A stretch of DNA of 64,000 nt, from contig NZ_CM001977.1 of the NCBI RefSeq assembly GCF_000406165.1, positions 3,237,064-3,301,063 on the forward strand, in the 5' to 3' direction. Below the pieces are notes generated by a model, which was not told the DNA's origin, made no database searches, and saw only the letters and a program-made list of their open reading frames with translations. How positions within the stretch are numbered: the first letter of the stretch is position 1; every line of letters begins with the position of its first letter. Origin of the DNA: Dickeya zeae NCPPB 2538 (GTDB lineage Bacteria > Pseudomonadota > Gammaproteobacteria > Enterobacterales > Enterobacteriaceae). Shown here piece by piece: positions 10,086 through 21,039 of the stretch. The translations under genes were made by a program, and so were the position numbers.

Positions 10086-11207
10086 TCACTTATCCACCAT
10101 ATTGACGGCGATACGCTGTTTTTCATCCAGCATAGACGCCTTGGCGCGGATCCTGGCTTCCAGTTGATCGATCATATCGTCGTTGTCAAAGCGCTCTTTC
10201 TGGCGTACGCCATCTTCGTAAAAACCGCTCTTCTTATTGCCGCCAGTGACACCCAGCGTCGAGACCAGCGCCTCACCCGGGCCGTTGACCACGCAACCGA
10301 TAATCGACACATCCATCGGCGTGATGATGTCTTCCAGTCGCTGCTCCAGCGCGTTCACCGTGCCGATAACATCAAACTCCTGACGTGAGCAGGTCGGGCA
10401 GGCAATAAAATTAATGCCGCGTGAACGAATACGCAGTGACTTGAGGATATCAAAACCGACTTTGACCTCTTCCACCGGATCCGCCGCCAGTGACACACGT
10501 AGGGTGTCACCGATACCTTCAGAGAGCAGTAAGCCAAGACCAATAGCTGACTTCACCGCACCGCTACGTGCCCCACCCGCTTCTGTGATGCCTAAATGCA
10601 GCGGTTGATCAATACGGGACGCCAGCAAGCGATAGGACTGCACCGCTAAAAAGACATCCGATGCTTTCACGCTGACCTTGAACGAATGGAAATTAAGGCG
10701 ATCGAGGATATCCACATGGCGCATGGCGGATTCCAGCAACGCTTCCGGCGTCGGCTCGCCATATTTTTCCTGCAAGTCTTTTTCCAAAGAACCGGCGTTG
10801 ACGCCGATACGAATCGGAATATTTTTGTCACGCGCGCAATCCACAACCGAACGAATACGCTCTTCGCTGCCGATGTTGCCAGGATTAATACGCAGACAAT
10901 CAACCCCGTATTCCGCTACTTTTAACGCAATACGGTAGTCAAAATGGATATCCGCCACCAGCGGTACATCCACTTGTTGTTTAATCAGACGAAATGCCTC
11001 TGCAGCATCCATCGTCGGTACCGACACGCGCACGATATCCACACCAACCCGCTCGAGTGACTTAATCTGCCTGACTGTCGCGTCGACATCGGTAGTGCGG
11101 GTATTGGTCATCGACTGCACTGCAATCGGTGCACCGTCACCGACAGGCACCTTGCCGACATAAATCCGGGTTGATTTGCGGCGGTTGATGGGTGCGGGAT
11201 TATGCAT
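10086..11207 (-). CDS. ispG: 4-hydroxy-3-methylbut-2-enyl diphosphate synthase (flavodoxin)
   Basis: The 373-residue enzyme catalyses the seventh step of the MEP isoprenoid pathway. The TIM barrel opens with [20 protein letters not shown]. The C-terminal domain carries the [4Fe-4S] ligands in [11 protein letters not shown] and [10 protein letters not shown]. The start is the ATG at 11207, which has a GGAG ribosome site 8 bases away; the in-frame GTG just before it is less likely. As an Fe-S enzyme it depends on the isc operon further along the window. Confidence 0.96.
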   Translation of the reverse strand: MHNPAPINRRKSTRIYVGKVPVGDGAPIAVQSMTNTRTTDVDATVRQIKSLERVGVDIVRVSVPTMDAAEAFRLIKQQVDVPLVADIHFDYRIALKVAEYGVDCLRINPGNIGSEERIRSVVDCARDKNIPIRIGVNAGSLEKDLQEKYGEPTPEALLESAMRHVDILDRLNFHSFKVSVKASDVFLAVQSYRLLASRIDQPLHLGITEAGGARSGAVKSAIGLGLLLSEGIGDTLRVSLAADPVEEVKVGFDILKSLRIRSRGINFIACPTCSRQEFDVIGTVNALEQRLEDIITPMDVSIIGCVVNGPGEALVSTLGVTGGNKKSGFYEDGVRQKERFDNDDMIDQLEARIRAKASMLDEKQRIAVNMVDK

Positions 11208-11243
11208 CACTTCTTCTCCACAATTGCCAGTGCGACGGCACCA

Positions 11244-12266
11244 TTACTCTGCCGTCAGCGTAATACGAGCCACCTGATGGCTTTTGACAAACCGGCTCAA
11301 ATCAACCTGTTTGCCCTGAAACTCGACTTGTACCGCACCCGGCGCGCCGATTTTCAACCGGTACGGTGCCTGGCCGGTCAGATTCAACACATTGCCGTTA
11401 CGCTGTACGCCGCTGAACAGTTTTTTGCCCGCTGCATCTACCACTTCCAGCCAGCAATCCGCCGTAAAACGTATTACGATAGCGCCTGGTGCTTCTGCCG
11501 TTGTCGCTGCACTGGCCGGTGCGGTAGCGGTCTGGTTCAACAAGGACTGATCAGAAGACGACGCAGGGGCCTGAGACGCCGTACCCGCCGCTGCAGGCGC
11601 ATTATTCGCTGTCGGTGCAACCGGCGTCGACGCAGCAGGTTGAGACGGTGTTGCGGCCGACGAATTCAGCGCAATAGGCTGTCCGTTATTCATCGTCGCG
11701 TTGTTAACCGCTGTATTATTCACCGCCGTATTGTCATCGGTATCAACCGGTTCCGGATCAGTGTTCACATCACTTGCCTGCCCGCCGTTACGGTTCTGGG
11801 AAGCGGTGGCGTGATCCACCATTGAATTGATTTCCTGCTGTTGAGCCTGATGATTCTGCCACCACCAGGCAACGGTCAGGCCCAACACGCCGATCAAAAT
11901 CAGCCAGGTGAACAGCATCAACCAGCCATCACGCTTTTTGCGGCTCTTACCTAATGCCAGACGCTGCATCGGTGCCACATTGGAAACGCGACTTGGCATG
12001 ACCTGCTTTTCCAGCATCGGCAATAATTCATCTTCGGGGAGGTGAACCAGTCGGGCATAGGAGCGGATGTAACCGCGAAGAAAAGTAGGGGCAAGACCAG
12101 CAGGCGTATTGTTATCTTCGATTTCACGAACGGTCGATAGTTTCAGGCATAACCGTTCAGCAACAACCTGTTGCGTCAATCCCAGTTGCTCGCGCGCCTC
12201 ACGCAAACGTTCGCCAGGAGTCATTATCGTTGCTGCAGTATTATCTTGAGTGGCTTCAGTATTCAT
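11244..12266 (-). CDS. rodZ: Cytoskeletal shape protein RodZ
   Basis: The 340-residue bitopic membrane protein has an N-terminal Xre-like helix-turn-helix domain (about residues 15-90), a basic stretch (KSRKKRDG), one membrane helix at about 115-137, a low-complexity Ala/Asn/Thr-rich periplasmic linker, and a C-terminal beta domain ending near RITLTAE. RodZ links MreB to the elongation machinery and controls rod shape. The Asn/Thr-rich tract ([15 protein letters not shown]) is a short degenerate repeat. Its start overlaps the end of pilW by 11 bases; ispG follows after 36 bases. Confidence 0.94.
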   Translation of the reverse strand: MNTEATQDNTAATIMTPGERLREAREQLGLTQQVVAERLCLKLSTVREIEDNNTPAGLAPTFLRGYIRSYARLVHLPEDELLPMLEKQVMPSRVSNVAPMQRLALGKSRKKRDGWLMLFTWLILIGVLGLTVAWWWQNHQAQQQEINSMVDHATASQNRNGGQASDVNTDPEPVDTDDNTAVNNTAVNNATMNNGQPIALNSSAATPSQPAASTPVAPTANNAPAAAGTASQAPASSSDQSLLNQTATAPASAATTAEAPGAIVIRFTADCWLEVVDAAGKKLFSGVQRNGNVLNLTGQAPYRLKIGAPGAVQVEFQGKQVDLSRFVKSHQVARITLTAE

Positions 12267-13011
12267 TAGCTAAGAACTGCTGGTACTGTTTGGATTGTGG
12301 AAAACTTCGCGCCAGCAATCCGCCATAACGTTCTACTTCGTCATGATGATTCGCCAGCGCGGCGAAACGAATCTGTAGCCACACACTTTCGGCACTTGCC
12401 GCAAGCTGTGACTGATAAATACTCAGGAGCAATCGCGCCTGATCATGGCGTCCGGCGTTGAAACGATTCTCCGCCTCCGCCAGAAGCCGATTGCCTTTCG
12501 CAGGATCGTATCTCAGTGCACGACTGAGCCACTGACCTGCCTCATCTGACTGCCCGGCTTTGAGAAAGCAATACCCCGCGTTCTCAAGCGCATCGGCAAC
12601 CTGATGGTAATCAGGGAGTTGCACGGCAGCGGCAAATTGCTGTTGCGCCGCTACATACTGCCCTAAACCACAGAGAAACGCACCGTAATTATTCATCACG
12701 CCGCCGTTGGCGGGCGCCTGTCGCAACAGACGTCGATAGCGTTTTTCAGCCGCCAGGTTTTCGCCAATACGCTGCTCGTACAGCGCCATACCTAACTGAG
12801 TACGGTAATCATCCGGTGCCAGTTGCTCTGCTTTTTGCAGATTATCACGCGCCGCATCAAGATTATTCCGGGACAGATATTCCAGCCCCAGTTGCAACCG
12901 CGTTTGTGCCGCTGCAGGATTAGCCTGCTTCGACGGCGAGTGCAAACACCCAGCCAGCAATCCAATACCTGCGACTAATGCCGCACGCTTTCCCGGCAAC
13001 ATCCGTTTCAT
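12256..13011 (-). CDS. pilW: PilW/PilF-type TPR lipoprotein
   Basis: Starting at the ATG at 13011 ([15 protein letters not shown]) gives a 251-residue protein with a lipoprotein signal (GLLAGC, Cys 22) and a run of TPR repeats (for example [19 protein letters not shown]). AAGGAG lies 8 bases before this ATG; a frame open to 13095 lacks such a site and would place the signal internally. In type IV piliated bacteria PilW/PilF is the outer-membrane pilotin that assembles the secretin. No other pilus genes are in view, so its role here is open. The neighbours rlmN and rodZ are the usual ones. Confidence 0.85.
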   Translation of the reverse strand: MKRMLPGKRAALVAGIGLLAGCLHSPSKQANPAAAQTRLQLGLEYLSRNNLDAARDNLQKAEQLAPDDYRTQLGMALYEQRIGENLAAEKRYRRLLRQAPANGGVMNNYGAFLCGLGQYVAAQQQFAAAVQLPDYHQVADALENAGYCFLKAGQSDEAGQWLSRALRYDPAKGNRLLAEAENRFNAGRHDQARLLLSIYQSQLAASAESVWLQIRFAALANHHDEVERYGGLLARSFPQSKQYQQFLANEY

Positions 13012-13209
13012 CCCTGATACTCCTTGCAGCCATCCTGGCTCGTCACCGCTGTGACATGTTAACGCAATCGATGACTTGCCACAGCCTGTCATCAACCAAC
13101 AACGGTACGAAGCCGTCGCCGGGTCTTCAATGACCCCACCGTATGATAAGCCCCGAAAACGTATTTATCACCTGCTTTCCTCAGAAAGCAGGTTGATTTG
13201 ACATCATTT

Positions 13210-14400
13210 TCAGACGGTTTTTACCGCAATCGTGTCGCGTTCCATCTTTTTCTTCAACGTGCGCTTGGTGCGATCCACCACTTCTCCCGCCAACTGGCCG
13301 CACGCCGCATCGATATCATCACCGCGAGTTTTACGCACGATAGTCGTAAAACCATACTCCATCAACACCTTGGAGAAGCGGTCAACCCGGCTGTTGGAAC
13401 TGCGGCCATAAGGCGCGCCGGGGAACGGGTTCCAGGGGATCAGGTTTATCTTGCACGGCGTGTCTTTCAGGCACTCCGCCAACTGATGCGCATGCTCGGT
13501 GCCGTCGTTGATGTGATCTAGCATCACGTATTCCACCGTCACACGCCCCTGATTCGCGTTGGATTTGTCCAGATAGCGTCGTACCGCCGCCAGGAAAGTC
13601 TCGATATCATACTTTTTATTAATCGGCATGATTTCGTTACGAATTTCATCCGTTGGCGCATGCAGGGAAATCGCCAGCGCCACGTCAATCATATCGCCCA
13701 GTTTATCCAGCGCAGGGACAACCCCAGACGTTGACAACGTCACCCGACGTTTAGACAAACCGAAACCAAAATCATCCAGCATGATTTCCATCGCCGGCAC
13801 CACATTGGTCAGGTTCAGTAACGGTTCACCCATCCCCATCATCACCACGTTGGTGATAGGACGCTGACCTGTTACTTTGGCAGCACCGATAATTTTCGCC
13901 GCACGCCATACCTGCCCGATAATTTCAGATACGCGCAGGTTGCGGTTAAACCCCTGCTGCGCGGTAGAGCAGAATTTGCACTCTAGCGCACACCCCACCT
14001 GTGAGGACACACACAGCGTGGCGCGGTCATCTTCTGGGATGTACACCGTCTCCACACGCTGGCCGTCAACCAGAATCGCCCACTTGATGGTGCCGTCAGA
14101 AGAGCGCTGCTCGTCCACGACTTCCGGTGCCCGAATTTCCGCGATCGCCTGCAGCTTGCCGCGCAGAACCTTATTAATATCGGTCATCTGGTTAAAATCA
14201 TCACAGCAGTAATGATACATCCATTTCATGACCTGATCGGCACGGAACGGTTTTTCACCCAGCTGTGCAAAAAAGGCGCGCATTTGCTGGCGATTGAAAT
14301 CCAACAGGTTGATTTTTTCATTGCTGCTGGCGGCGACGGCGATAGCGTCGGATACAGCAACGGCGGAAGATACGGTTTGCTCAGACATAAATTGACTCAT
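13210..14400 (-). CDS. rlmN: Dual-specificity 23S rRNA/tRNA m2A methyltransferase RlmN
   Basis: The radical-SAM enzyme methylates A2503 of 23S rRNA and A37 of some tRNAs. The cluster motif is [14 protein letters not shown]; the substrate helix motif [15 protein letters not shown] and the segment [15 protein letters not shown] are characteristic. The conserved C-terminal cysteine lies in [13 protein letters not shown] place the start at 14400 ([13 protein letters not shown], 396 residues); the ATG at 14388 is an alternative. The frame stays open to 14493, but the added residues do not resemble the family. Neither start has a strong ribosome site. Confidence 0.94.
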   Translation of the reverse strand: MSQFMSEQTVSSAVAVSDAIAVAASSNEKINLLDFNRQQMRAFFAQLGEKPFRADQVMKWMYHYCCDDFNQMTDINKVLRGKLQAIAEIRAPEVVDEQRSSDGTIKWAILVDGQRVETVYIPEDDRATLCVSSQVGCALECKFCSTAQQGFNRNLRVSEIIGQVWRAAKIIGAAKVTGQRPITNVVMMGMGEPLLNLTNVVPAMEIMLDDFGFGLSKRRVTLSTSGVVPALDKLGDMIDVALAISLHAPTDEIRNEIMPINKKYDIETFLAAVRRYLDKSNANQGRVTVEYVMLDHINDGTEHAHQLAECLKDTPCKINLIPWNPFPGAPYGRSSNSRVDRFSKVLMEYGFTTIVRKTRGDDIDAACGQLAGEVVDRTKRTLKKKMERDTIAVKTV

Positions 14401-14564
14401 GGCCTCGTTGTTACACGTTATGGCGCGAAAGGGAAACGAATAAAGAAACGCCCTGGTTAAGCGCGTGCTCACCCAGGGCGCGGCATTGTACAAATTTTAT
14501 AACACCCGCGCTACCTCAGCCTGATTATTTAACCGGGAAGCGCGTGTCTGGCCGGCTATAGCGG

Positions 14565-14993
14565 TTAGCTACGCGGGAAGATTTCGTCAGCGCTGAAGAA
14601 ATAAGCGATTTCACGCTCGGCAGATTCCACAGAATCTGAACCGTGTACCGCATTCGCGGTGAAGCTGTCAGCATAGTCAGCACGCAGGGTACCCGCCAGC
14701 GCGTTGGCCGGGTTAGTAGCACCCATGATATCGCGGTTACGCTGTACCGCGTTTTCCGCCTGCAACACCTGCACCATGATCGGGCCGGAAGTCATAAAAT
14801 CTACCAAGCCGTCAAAGAACGGTTTACCTTTATGCTCAGCGTAGAACCCTTCTGCCTGTTCGCGGCTCAGGTGCAGCATTTTAGAGGCAATAATGGTGAA
14901 ACCCGCGCTTTCGAAACGGGCATAAATCGCGCCGATCGCGTTTTTGGCAACTGCGTTTGGTTTGATAATAGAGAAGGTACGTTCTACCGTCAT
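14565..14993 (-). CDS. ndk: Nucleoside diphosphate kinase
   Basis: The 142-residue enzyme transfers the gamma phosphate between nucleoside triphosphates and diphosphates. The N-terminus [17 protein letters not shown] and the active-site segment NAVHGSDS (phospho-histidine) are clear. The ATG at 14993 has a GAGG ribosome site and aligns with E. coli Ndk; the longer frame from 15014 is unlikely. The length matches the family (143). Confidence 0.97.
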   Translation of the reverse strand: MTVERTFSIIKPNAVAKNAIGAIYARFESAGFTIIASKMLHLSREQAEGFYAEHKGKPFFDGLVDFMTSGPIMVQVLQAENAVQRNRDIMGATNPANALAGTLRADYADSFTANAVHGSDSVESAEREIAYFFSADEIFPRS

Positions 14994-15252
14994 AGTGGCC
15001 TCATCCAATAACATGTCATAACAGCTGGTTAGATAAAATTATAATACCAGCCCGTGTAAAGTGGCGCCGATTATAGAGGCACTGTCATGACTTTCCCATC
15101 AGGAAAATAACATTTTCGTAAAAAAAATTTAGCCTCTTCGTCGGTATGCTACCTGCACGGTGATAACAAATCTGGCCCAGGCCATGCCGCTGTATCAGAC
15201 ACCTTGCTCAGCACAGAAATATTACTGACAATGCCATCAATTGACACATGCA

Positions 15253-15270
15253 GGATCGGTGAACCGATCC
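15253..15270 (+). promoter_or_regulatory. Perfect inverted repeat just upstream of the sseA ribosome site
   Basis: The arms ggatcggt (15253-15260) and accgatcc (15263-15270) are exact reverse complements. As RNA this gives a 7-bp stem with a tetraloop, 6 bases before the GGGGGAGG ribosome site of sseA. It could be a leader hairpin or an operator; nothing in the sequence decides. Confidence 0.5.
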
Positions 15271-15285
15271 ATAGGGGGAGGTTTT

Positions 15286-16140
15286 ATGTCTACATCTGCC
15301 GCCGGGCTGTTTGTTAGTGCATCCTGGCTGAATACGCATCGCCACGATGCGGATATCGCCCTGATTGACGCTCGCATGTTGCCGCCAGGCAACGATACAC
15401 GCGATATCGCCGCCGAATACCGTGCAGAACATGTGCCGGGCGCGGTGTTTTTCGATATCGAGTCCCTTTCAGACCACCAGACCTCACTGCCGCACATGAT
15501 GCCAGACATCGCGACCTTTGCTGACGCTCTGGGCAAGCTGGGGCTGAGCGAGCAACAGCATCTGGTGATTTACGATGAAGGCAACCTGTTTTCCGCGCCA
15601 CGGGCCTGGTGGATGCTGCGACTGGCGGGCGCGCCACGCATATCCATTCTCAGTGGCGGTCTGGCTGGCTGGAAACAGCAGGGCTTCGCGCTGGAACAAG
15701 GGAACGCGTCGCCCGTTGCCAACGTATTCCATGCCCCAATGCCAACCGCAGGCGCTATCCGCTCGCTTGCTGAGGTGCTGGAGCTTTGCCACACAGGTAA
15801 TGAACAAATCGTTGATGCTCGCCCTGCGCCGCGCTTTCTCGGTCAAATGGATGAACCCCGGCCAGGGTTACGCCGTGGACATATTCCTGGCAGTTTCAAC
15901 GTTCCCTGGAACCTGCTGGTTGACCAGGGCGCGCTAAAACCGGCTGATGAACTGGCTGCCATCTTTCATCAGGCTGGTGTCGACATCCAGCGTCCGATTG
16001 TCGCCAGTTGCGGCTCCGGTGTGACGGCATCGGTCGTGTTGCTGGCACTGTTTGTACTCAATGCGCCGCACATTTCGCTCTACGACGGTTCATGGAGTGA
16101 ATGGGGTGCACGCGATGACGTGCCGGTCGTTACCGGCTAG
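15286..16140 (+). CDS. sseA: 3-mercaptopyruvate sulfurtransferase
   Basis: The 284-residue protein has two rhodanese domains; the active-site loop CGSGVTAS of the second carries the catalytic Cys 242. CGSGVT is the loop type of mercaptopyruvate sulfurtransferases rather than thiosulfate rhodaneses. Conserved blocks GAVFFDIESLSDH, YDEGNLFSAPRAWWML and EPRPGLRRGHIPGS match E. coli SseA. The ATG at 15286 has a strong GGGGGAGG site; an earlier in-frame start at 15241 would read through the leader hairpin. It converges on sseB with a shared terminator between. Confidence 0.94.
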   Translation: MSTSAAGLFVSASWLNTHRHDADIALIDARMLPPGNDTRDIAAEYRAEHVPGAVFFDIESLSDHQTSLPHMMPDIATFADALGKLGLSEQQHLVIYDEGNLFSAPRAWWMLRLAGAPRISILSGGLAGWKQQGFALEQGNASPVANVFHAPMPTAGAIRSLAEVLELCHTGNEQIVDARPAPRFLGQMDEPRPGLRRGHIPGSFNVPWNLLVDQGALKPADELAAIFHQAGVDIQRPIVASCGSGVTASVVLLALFVLNAPHISLYDGSWSEWGARDDVPVVTG

Positions 16141-16174
16141 CGAAGATACCCTTCTAAACAGATATTCGATGCAT

Positions 16175-16213
16175 AAAAAAACGGCACAGGCCCTGTCAGC
16201 CTGTGCCGTTTTT
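16175..16213. terminator. Bidirectional terminator between sseA and sseB
   Basis: The arms acggcacagg (16181-16190) and cctgtgccgt (16200-16209) pair perfectly. An A-run precedes and a T-run follows, so it can stop transcription from either side. Confidence 0.9.
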
Positions 16214-16247
16214 ATGTGCGCGGCGTTTACTGCAAAGCCGCTATCAC

Positions 16248-16273
16248 GGCGTTCCCGCTAGGCGTTCCCGCTA
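16248..16273. repeat. 13-base tandem duplication at the sseB stop codon
   Basis: The unit ggcgttcccgcta occurs twice in a row (16248-16260 and 16261-16273). The second copy ends in the sseB stop (cta read as TAG). It does not change the protein. Confidence 0.9.
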
Positions 16274-17065
16274 GGCCTGCACGCCATTTTTGAATTCGCG
16301 CAGGAAGCTGCCCCATTTGCGCTCGTAAAACGGCGTCGTGTGGCGAATCAGGAAATGACTGATACCGGGTTCTTCATTGTTCACCAGACAAATATCGATC
16401 GGACGGTCATCTGGCTGCGTATCCGTAGCCACCGAACCAGCAGCCTGAATCAGCTCCTCCACCTCATCGCCATAGATATCCAGCCCAATCAGCAAATGCG
16501 GTTGTTCTTCATCAGGCTCCTGAATCTGCGCCAGAAACGCCCGTTTAACATTACGGTGTTTGCTGAACAATTGGGTCAGCGACTCAATCATCTGTGTTGG
16601 CATCTCTGCCGGAATGCCGATTTTCAGTTCGGTATCACCATCCAGAACATGCTGTTGCGCCAGACCATTACCCTCGGCGGACAACAGGTGCTCAATCTCC
16701 TGCGGCAGAAACTCTTTGCCATACGGTAACTTCGGGTTCAAAAACAGCGTGGCACCGCGGGTGATATCAAACAGCGTTCTGGCAGGTAACGCCAGAAATG
16801 CCTGCTCATCGGTCACCGCCAGTTGTAACGCTTCCAGCGAAGAAAAAAACGGAATCGCGGAATCGCCATCCGGTTTCTCCCAATGCTGCAATTGCAGCCC
16901 GCTATCTGCCGAGACAACATCACCAGATATTTCGTTTTCTTCGCTGTGGCCGAGCACATACACCGTGGCTTCCAGCAATTCGCTGAAAAACTCAGGGCGG
17001 TGCGCCGGTTCCGATGCGGCCAGCTTTAACACCTCTTCCAGCCGATTGTGGGGTGAAAACTCCAT
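16271..17065 (-). CDS. sseB: Enhanced serine sensitivity protein SseB
   Basis: The 264-residue protein belongs to the SseB family (E. coli protein whose overproduction alters serine sensitivity; biochemical role unknown). The start MEFSPHNRLEEVLKLAA has GAGGAG upstream; an in-frame codon at 17077 is weaker. The N-terminal SseB domain and C-terminal SseB_C domain (ending FYERKWGSFLREFKNG) are both present. Its stop codon lies in a 13-base tandem duplication. It follows pepB on the same strand, as in E. coli. Confidence 0.92.
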   Translation of the reverse strand: MEFSPHNRLEEVLKLAASEPAHRPEFFSELLEATVYVLGHSEENEISGDVVSADSGLQLQHWEKPDGDSAIPFFSSLEALQLAVTDEQAFLALPARTLFDITRGATLFLNPKLPYGKEFLPQEIEHLLSAEGNGLAQQHVLDGDTELKIGIPAEMPTQMIESLTQLFSKHRNVKRAFLAQIQEPDEEQPHLLIGLDIYGDEVEELIQAAGSVATDTQPDDRPIDICLVNNEEPGISHFLIRHTTPFYERKWGSFLREFKNGVQA

Positions 17066-17159
17066 AACTCTCCTCAATGCTTAACATGAGCGGCAAGCAC
17101 AGTAACGACAACAGGGAATCAATGTTCCCTGTTGTCGTCCTCACATGGCCTGAAGCAGG

Positions 17160-18455
17160 TTAACCCGCTTTATGCAGCAGAAAATCAGCCAGCGTACGTA
17201 CGCCTAAACCGGTTGCACCAGCAGACCATTGATCCACCGCTGACTTACGGTAGGTGGCAGAACAGTCGATATGCAACCAGCCCTGCTGGTAGTTTTTCAC
17301 AAAGTGAGACAGAAACGCCGCCGCGGTGCTGGCACCAGCGGTATGTGCCGCACCCGCCACATTATTCAGTTCAGCGAAGTTAGACGGTAAATGCTGGCGA
17401 TGGAACTCTTCCAGCGGCAAACGCCAGAACGGCTCGTCTTCACGACGGGCACTCTCCATCAGCGAATCAATCATCGCATCGTCGAAACTAAACAGCGCGT
17501 GGTAGTCATTCCCCAACGCCGTCTTCGCCGCACCGGTCAGGGTCGCGCAATCCACAATCCACTGCGGATTCTGCTCAGACGCATCAATCAGCCCATCGGC
17601 CAGGACCAGACGCCCTTCCGCATCGGTGTTCATGACTTCGACGGTTTTACCATTACGATAGCGAATGATGTCACCCAGACGGAATGCGTTGCCGCTGACC
17701 ATGTTATCTGCGCAACACAGATACAGTTTCACACGCTGTTGCAGCCCACGCGCCGCCGCCAGTGCCAGCGCGCCGGTTACCAGCGCCGCACCGCCCATAT
17801 CCGACTTCATGGAATCCATGAAGCTGCTACCTTTCAGGCTGTAACCGCCGCTATCAAAGGTGATACCTTTACCGACCAGACAGGCCAGCACTGGCGCGTC
17901 TGCGTTGCCAGTCGGGTTGTAATCCAGCGCCAGCAATACCGGCGAACGTTCTGAACCGCGGCCGACGGTGTGCAAGCCGGCATAGTTTTGCTCGCGCAGA
18001 TCTTCGCCTTTGGTAATACGATAAGAGATAGCATCGCCCGCCACGCTGCACAGCAGATCGATAGCACGGGTAGCCAGTTGCTCCGGTGCCAGATCTTCCG
18101 CTGGCAGGTTGATGGTATCACGCACCCAGTCAACGATTTTCAGACGGCGTTCCAGCTCCTGCTGTTGCGCTTCGGGCAACGAGGCCCACTCCACCGTACG
18201 TTTGCCCTTCGGCCCACGGTATCCCTGCCAGAACGCCCAACTGCTTTCCAGATCCCAACCATCGCCAGCCAGTTTGACGTGTTTGATGCCCTGCCCATCA
18301 ATTTTACGGGCAGCTCGCTGAATTATCGTCTGCGGCTTGCTGCCGGACAGATGAATGGTAAATCCCTGCTCATTGGCAGTTAACGAGGCTTTCTCACCCC
18401 AGCGTGAATCTGCTGGCTGATGGGAAAGGGTAATCAGCATCGCTTCAGTTGTCAT
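17160..18455 (-). CDS. pepB: Peptidase B (leucyl aminopeptidase family M17)
   Basis: The 431-residue enzyme is a two-metal aminopeptidase. The signature [14 protein letters not shown] and the metal-binding segments [13 protein letters not shown] and SDMGGAA are present. PepB releases N-terminal residues from cysteinylglycine and other small peptides. The start [20 protein letters not shown] aligns with E. coli PepB (427). It lies downstream of the isc operon, after a terminator. Confidence 0.95.
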   Translation of the reverse strand: MTTEAMLITLSHQPADSRWGEKASLTANEQGFTIHLSGSKPQTIIQRAARKIDGQGIKHVKLAGDGWDLESSWAFWQGYRGPKGKRTVEWASLPEAQQQELERRLKIVDWVRDTINLPAEDLAPEQLATRAIDLLCSVAGDAISYRITKGEDLREQNYAGLHTVGRGSERSPVLLALDYNPTGNADAPVLACLVGKGITFDSGGYSLKGSSFMDSMKSDMGGAALVTGALALAAARGLQQRVKLYLCCADNMVSGNAFRLGDIIRYRNGKTVEVMNTDAEGRLVLADGLIDASEQNPQWIVDCATLTGAAKTALGNDYHALFSFDDAMIDSLMESARREDEPFWRLPLEEFHRQHLPSNFAELNNVAGAAHTAGASTAAAFLSHFVKNYQQGWLHIDCSATYRKSAVDQWSAGATGLGVRTLADFLLHKAG

Positions 18456-18513
18456 ACATCTACTCCAAATTGGCTCTAATTGGGCCTTGCTCTTGTTAGC
18501 CCACTCTCGCCAT

Positions 18514-18554
18514 GATGAAAAAAGAGAAAACGGGCCACCGCAAGGTAGCCCGTT
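18514..18554 (-). terminator. Terminator at the end of the isc operon
   Basis: The arms aacgggc and gcccgtt pair around a 12-base loop, and on the minus strand a T-rich run (complement of 18517-18530) follows. It lies directly after iscX and before pepB. Confidence 0.7.
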
Positions 18555-18565
18555 GACTAATTTAG

Positions 18566-18766
18566 TTATTCGGCTTCATCCAGCCACACGAGCAGGATAG
18601 CTTCCAGAATTTTTTCGTTTGACGCATCAGGTTCGTCGTCAAACTCATCCAATTCGCAAATCCAGCGGTGTAGATCGGTAAAACGCACAGTTTTTGGGTC
18701 AGTATCTGGATACAAGTCGTACAACGCTTCGCCGATTTCACGGCTATCGGTCCATTTTAGTCCCAT
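18566..18766 (-). CDS. iscX: Fe-S assembly accessory protein IscX
   Basis: The 66-residue acidic protein ([21 protein letters not shown], many Asp and Glu) matches E. coli IscX/YfhJ in length and sequence. It binds IscS and iron and tunes cluster assembly. It lies 11 bases after fdx as the last gene of the isc operon. Confidence 0.95.
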   Translation of the reverse strand: MGLKWTDSREIGEALYDLYPDTDPKTVRFTDLHRWICELDEFDDEPDASNEKILEAILLVWLDEAE

Positions 18767-18777
18767 GAATTACCCCA

Positions 18778-19113
18778 TCAGTGTTCGCGTGCATGGTTAA
18801 TGGTATAACGCGGAATTTCTACCACCAGATCTTCATCAGTGATACGTGCCTGGCATCCCAGGCGGCTTTCCGGTTCCAGTCCCCAGGCTTTGTCCAGCAT
18901 GTCATCTTCGTCTTCGGTACTTTCCGGCAACGAATCAAATCCTTCACGAACAATGCAGTGACAGGTAGTACAAGCGCAGGATTTCTCGCAGGCATGCTCT
19001 ATCTCGATACCATTACGCAATGCCACGTCCAGAATGGTTTCACCACTGTTCGCTTCTAAAACCGCCCCTTCCGGACACAAATCCTGATGCGGCAGAAAAA
19101 CAATCTTGGGCAT
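18778..19113 (-). CDS. fdx: [2Fe-2S] ferredoxin of the isc system
   Basis: The 111-residue ferredoxin starts at the ATG at 19113 (MPKIVFLPHQDLCPEG). Cluster ligands lie in HACEKSCACTTCHC and RLGCQA. It supplies electrons for cluster assembly on IscU. It begins two bases after the hscA stop, so the genes are coupled; a longer frame to 19164 lies inside hscA. Confidence 0.96.
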   Translation of the reverse strand: MPKIVFLPHQDLCPEGAVLEANSGETILDVALRNGIEIEHACEKSCACTTCHCIVREGFDSLPESTEDEDDMLDKAWGLEPESRLGCQARITDEDLVVEIPRYTINHAREH

Positions 19114-19114
19114 G

Positions 19115-20965
19115 TTATACCTCGTCCACGGAATGGCCCGCCAGCGCACGGCGAATAGATTCATCCATCCGGCGAGCTGCGAATTCCTGGGTTTGTTGAT
19201 CTAATTTTTTAATCGCGGCCTCAATCGCTGAGGCATCGTTTTCCTGTGCAGCCTGCTGCAAATGAAGACTGGCAGCGTCTATCGCCGCACGCTCTTGCGG
19301 GGTGAGCAACGCGGCATCTGCCGCCAGCGCGCTGTTGAGACTTTCGAGCACGCGTGTGGCCTCCACCCGCTGTTCTGCCAGCCTGCGCGCGCTAATATCA
19401 CTCTGCACGTTCTGCATAGAATCGGTAATCATGGTGGCGATTTCATCATCGCTCAAACCATAAGATGGCTTCACCTGAATCGAGGCTTCCACCCCGGTGG
19501 ATTTCTCCATCGCGGTAACGCTCAGCAACCCGTCGGCGTCCACCTGGAACGTGACCCGGATATGCGCGCCGCCTGCGGGCATGGCTGGGATACCGCGCAA
19601 CGTAAAGCGTCCAAGCGAACGGCAATCCTGCACCAGCTCGCGTTCACCCTGCAACACGTGAATCATCATCGCGGTCTGGCCATCTTTGAAGGTGGTGAAT
19701 TCCTGCGCGCGCGCTACCGGAATCGTGGTATTACGCGGAATCACTTTTTCGACCAGTCCCCCCATGGTTTCCAGCCCCAGGGACAACGGGATCACATCCA
19801 GCAACAGCATTTCACTGTCAGGCTTGTTACCGACCAGAATATCCGCCTGGATAGCCGCGCCAATAGCCACCACTTTATCCGGGTCGATAGAGGTCAACGG
19901 CGTACGACCAAAGAATTCGCCCACCTGCTCACGTACCAGCGGGACGCGGGTGGAACCACCAACCATGACGACTTCTTTCACATCATCGACATCAACACCC
20001 GCGTCTTTGAGCGAGCGACGACAAGACAACAACGTGCGTTTCACCAGCGGTGCAATCAACTCATTGAACTGTTCACGGGTAATATCACCTTGCCAGCCCG
20101 CGACCGATACCGGCACAGATTGCGACTCACTCAGGGCGATCTTAGTCTGCACCGCCGTATTAAGCAGCGCCTGTTGCAATTGATGATCATCACGCACGAC
20201 GATACCGGCCTGTTCGCGAATCCACTCAACCAGCAGGTGGTCAAAATCATCCCCACCCAAGGCCGAGTCGCCGCCAGTCGCCAGCACTTCAAATACCCCA
20301 CGGCTAAGACGCAGAATAGAGATATCAAAGGTACCACCGCCCAGATCATATACGGCAATCACGCCTTCCTGACCGGAATCCAGACCATAGGCTATCGCCG
20401 CCGCCGTGGGTTCATTAAGCAGGCGCAGCACGTGCAGACCCGCCAGACGGGCAGCGTCTTTGGTGCCCTGACGCTGGGCGTCATCAAAATAAGCCGGCAC
20501 AGTAATCACCACACCGTCAGGTAACCCATTGAGCGCTTCCTCAGCACGGCGGGTCAGCGCAGACAGAATGTCGGCCGATATCTGAATCGGATTGCGTGGG
20601 CCACCAGTGGTTTGCAACACCGGCAGGCCATTTTCGCTGGCAGTAAACTGATAAGGCAGATGAGGGTAACGCTGCTGGATGTCAGCAAGTGACCGTCCCA
20701 TTAAGCGCTTGACGGAGCTGACGGTGTTAACCGGGTCAATGGCCGCCTGCTGGCGAGCCTCCCAACCAACGGTGTGCCCGTCAGCGTCATAATGCACAAC
20801 AGACGGTAATAGATGACGCCCGTTATGGTCAGGCAGTGTCTGTGCCTCACCGCTACGAACGGTGGCAACCAGAGAGTGGGTGGTTCCCAGATCAATGCCA
20901 ACAGCCAAACGGTGCTGATGCGGCGCTGCACTCAGTCCTGGCTCGCTGATTTGTAATAAGGCCAT
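19115..20965 (-). CDS. hscA: Hsp70-type chaperone HscA
   Basis: The 616-residue DnaK-like chaperone moves clusters from IscU to target proteins with its co-chaperone HscB. The ATPase domain carries [13 protein letters not shown] near residue 23, [13 protein letters not shown] and [14 protein letters not shown]; a substrate-binding domain (about 385-500) and a helical lid follow. The length matches E. coli HscA (616). It lies between hscB and fdx in the isc operon. Confidence 0.97.
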   Translation of the reverse strand: MALLQISEPGLSAAPHQHRLAVGIDLGTTHSLVATVRSGEAQTLPDHNGRHLLPSVVHYDADGHTVGWEARQQAAIDPVNTVSSVKRLMGRSLADIQQRYPHLPYQFTASENGLPVLQTTGGPRNPIQISADILSALTRRAEEALNGLPDGVVITVPAYFDDAQRQGTKDAARLAGLHVLRLLNEPTAAAIAYGLDSGQEGVIAVYDLGGGTFDISILRLSRGVFEVLATGGDSALGGDDFDHLLVEWIREQAGIVVRDDHQLQQALLNTAVQTKIALSESQSVPVSVAGWQGDITREQFNELIAPLVKRTLLSCRRSLKDAGVDVDDVKEVVMVGGSTRVPLVREQVGEFFGRTPLTSIDPDKVVAIGAAIQADILVGNKPDSEMLLLDVIPLSLGLETMGGLVEKVIPRNTTIPVARAQEFTTFKDGQTAMMIHVLQGERELVQDCRSLGRFTLRGIPAMPAGGAHIRVTFQVDADGLLSVTAMEKSTGVEASIQVKPSYGLSDDEIATMITDSMQNVQSDISARRLAEQRVEATRVLESLNSALAADAALLTPQERAAIDAASLHLQQAAQENDASAIEAAIKKLDQQTQEFAARRMDESIRRALAGHSVDEV

Positions 20966-21039
20966 ATTGAGCTTCCATCAATTGGCGGGCGGGCAAACCT
21001 GACATCAGGCCATGGTTGCCCTACCGGATTGAATGTGAC

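Noticed and set aside
13170..13193. Hairpin after rlmN (acctgctttc / gaaagcaggt) as a terminator
   Set aside because: The stem is perfect but neither side has a T-run long enough to call termination.
19262..20524. 420-codon open frame on the plus strand
   Set aside because: It is antisense to hscA and has no family resemblance.
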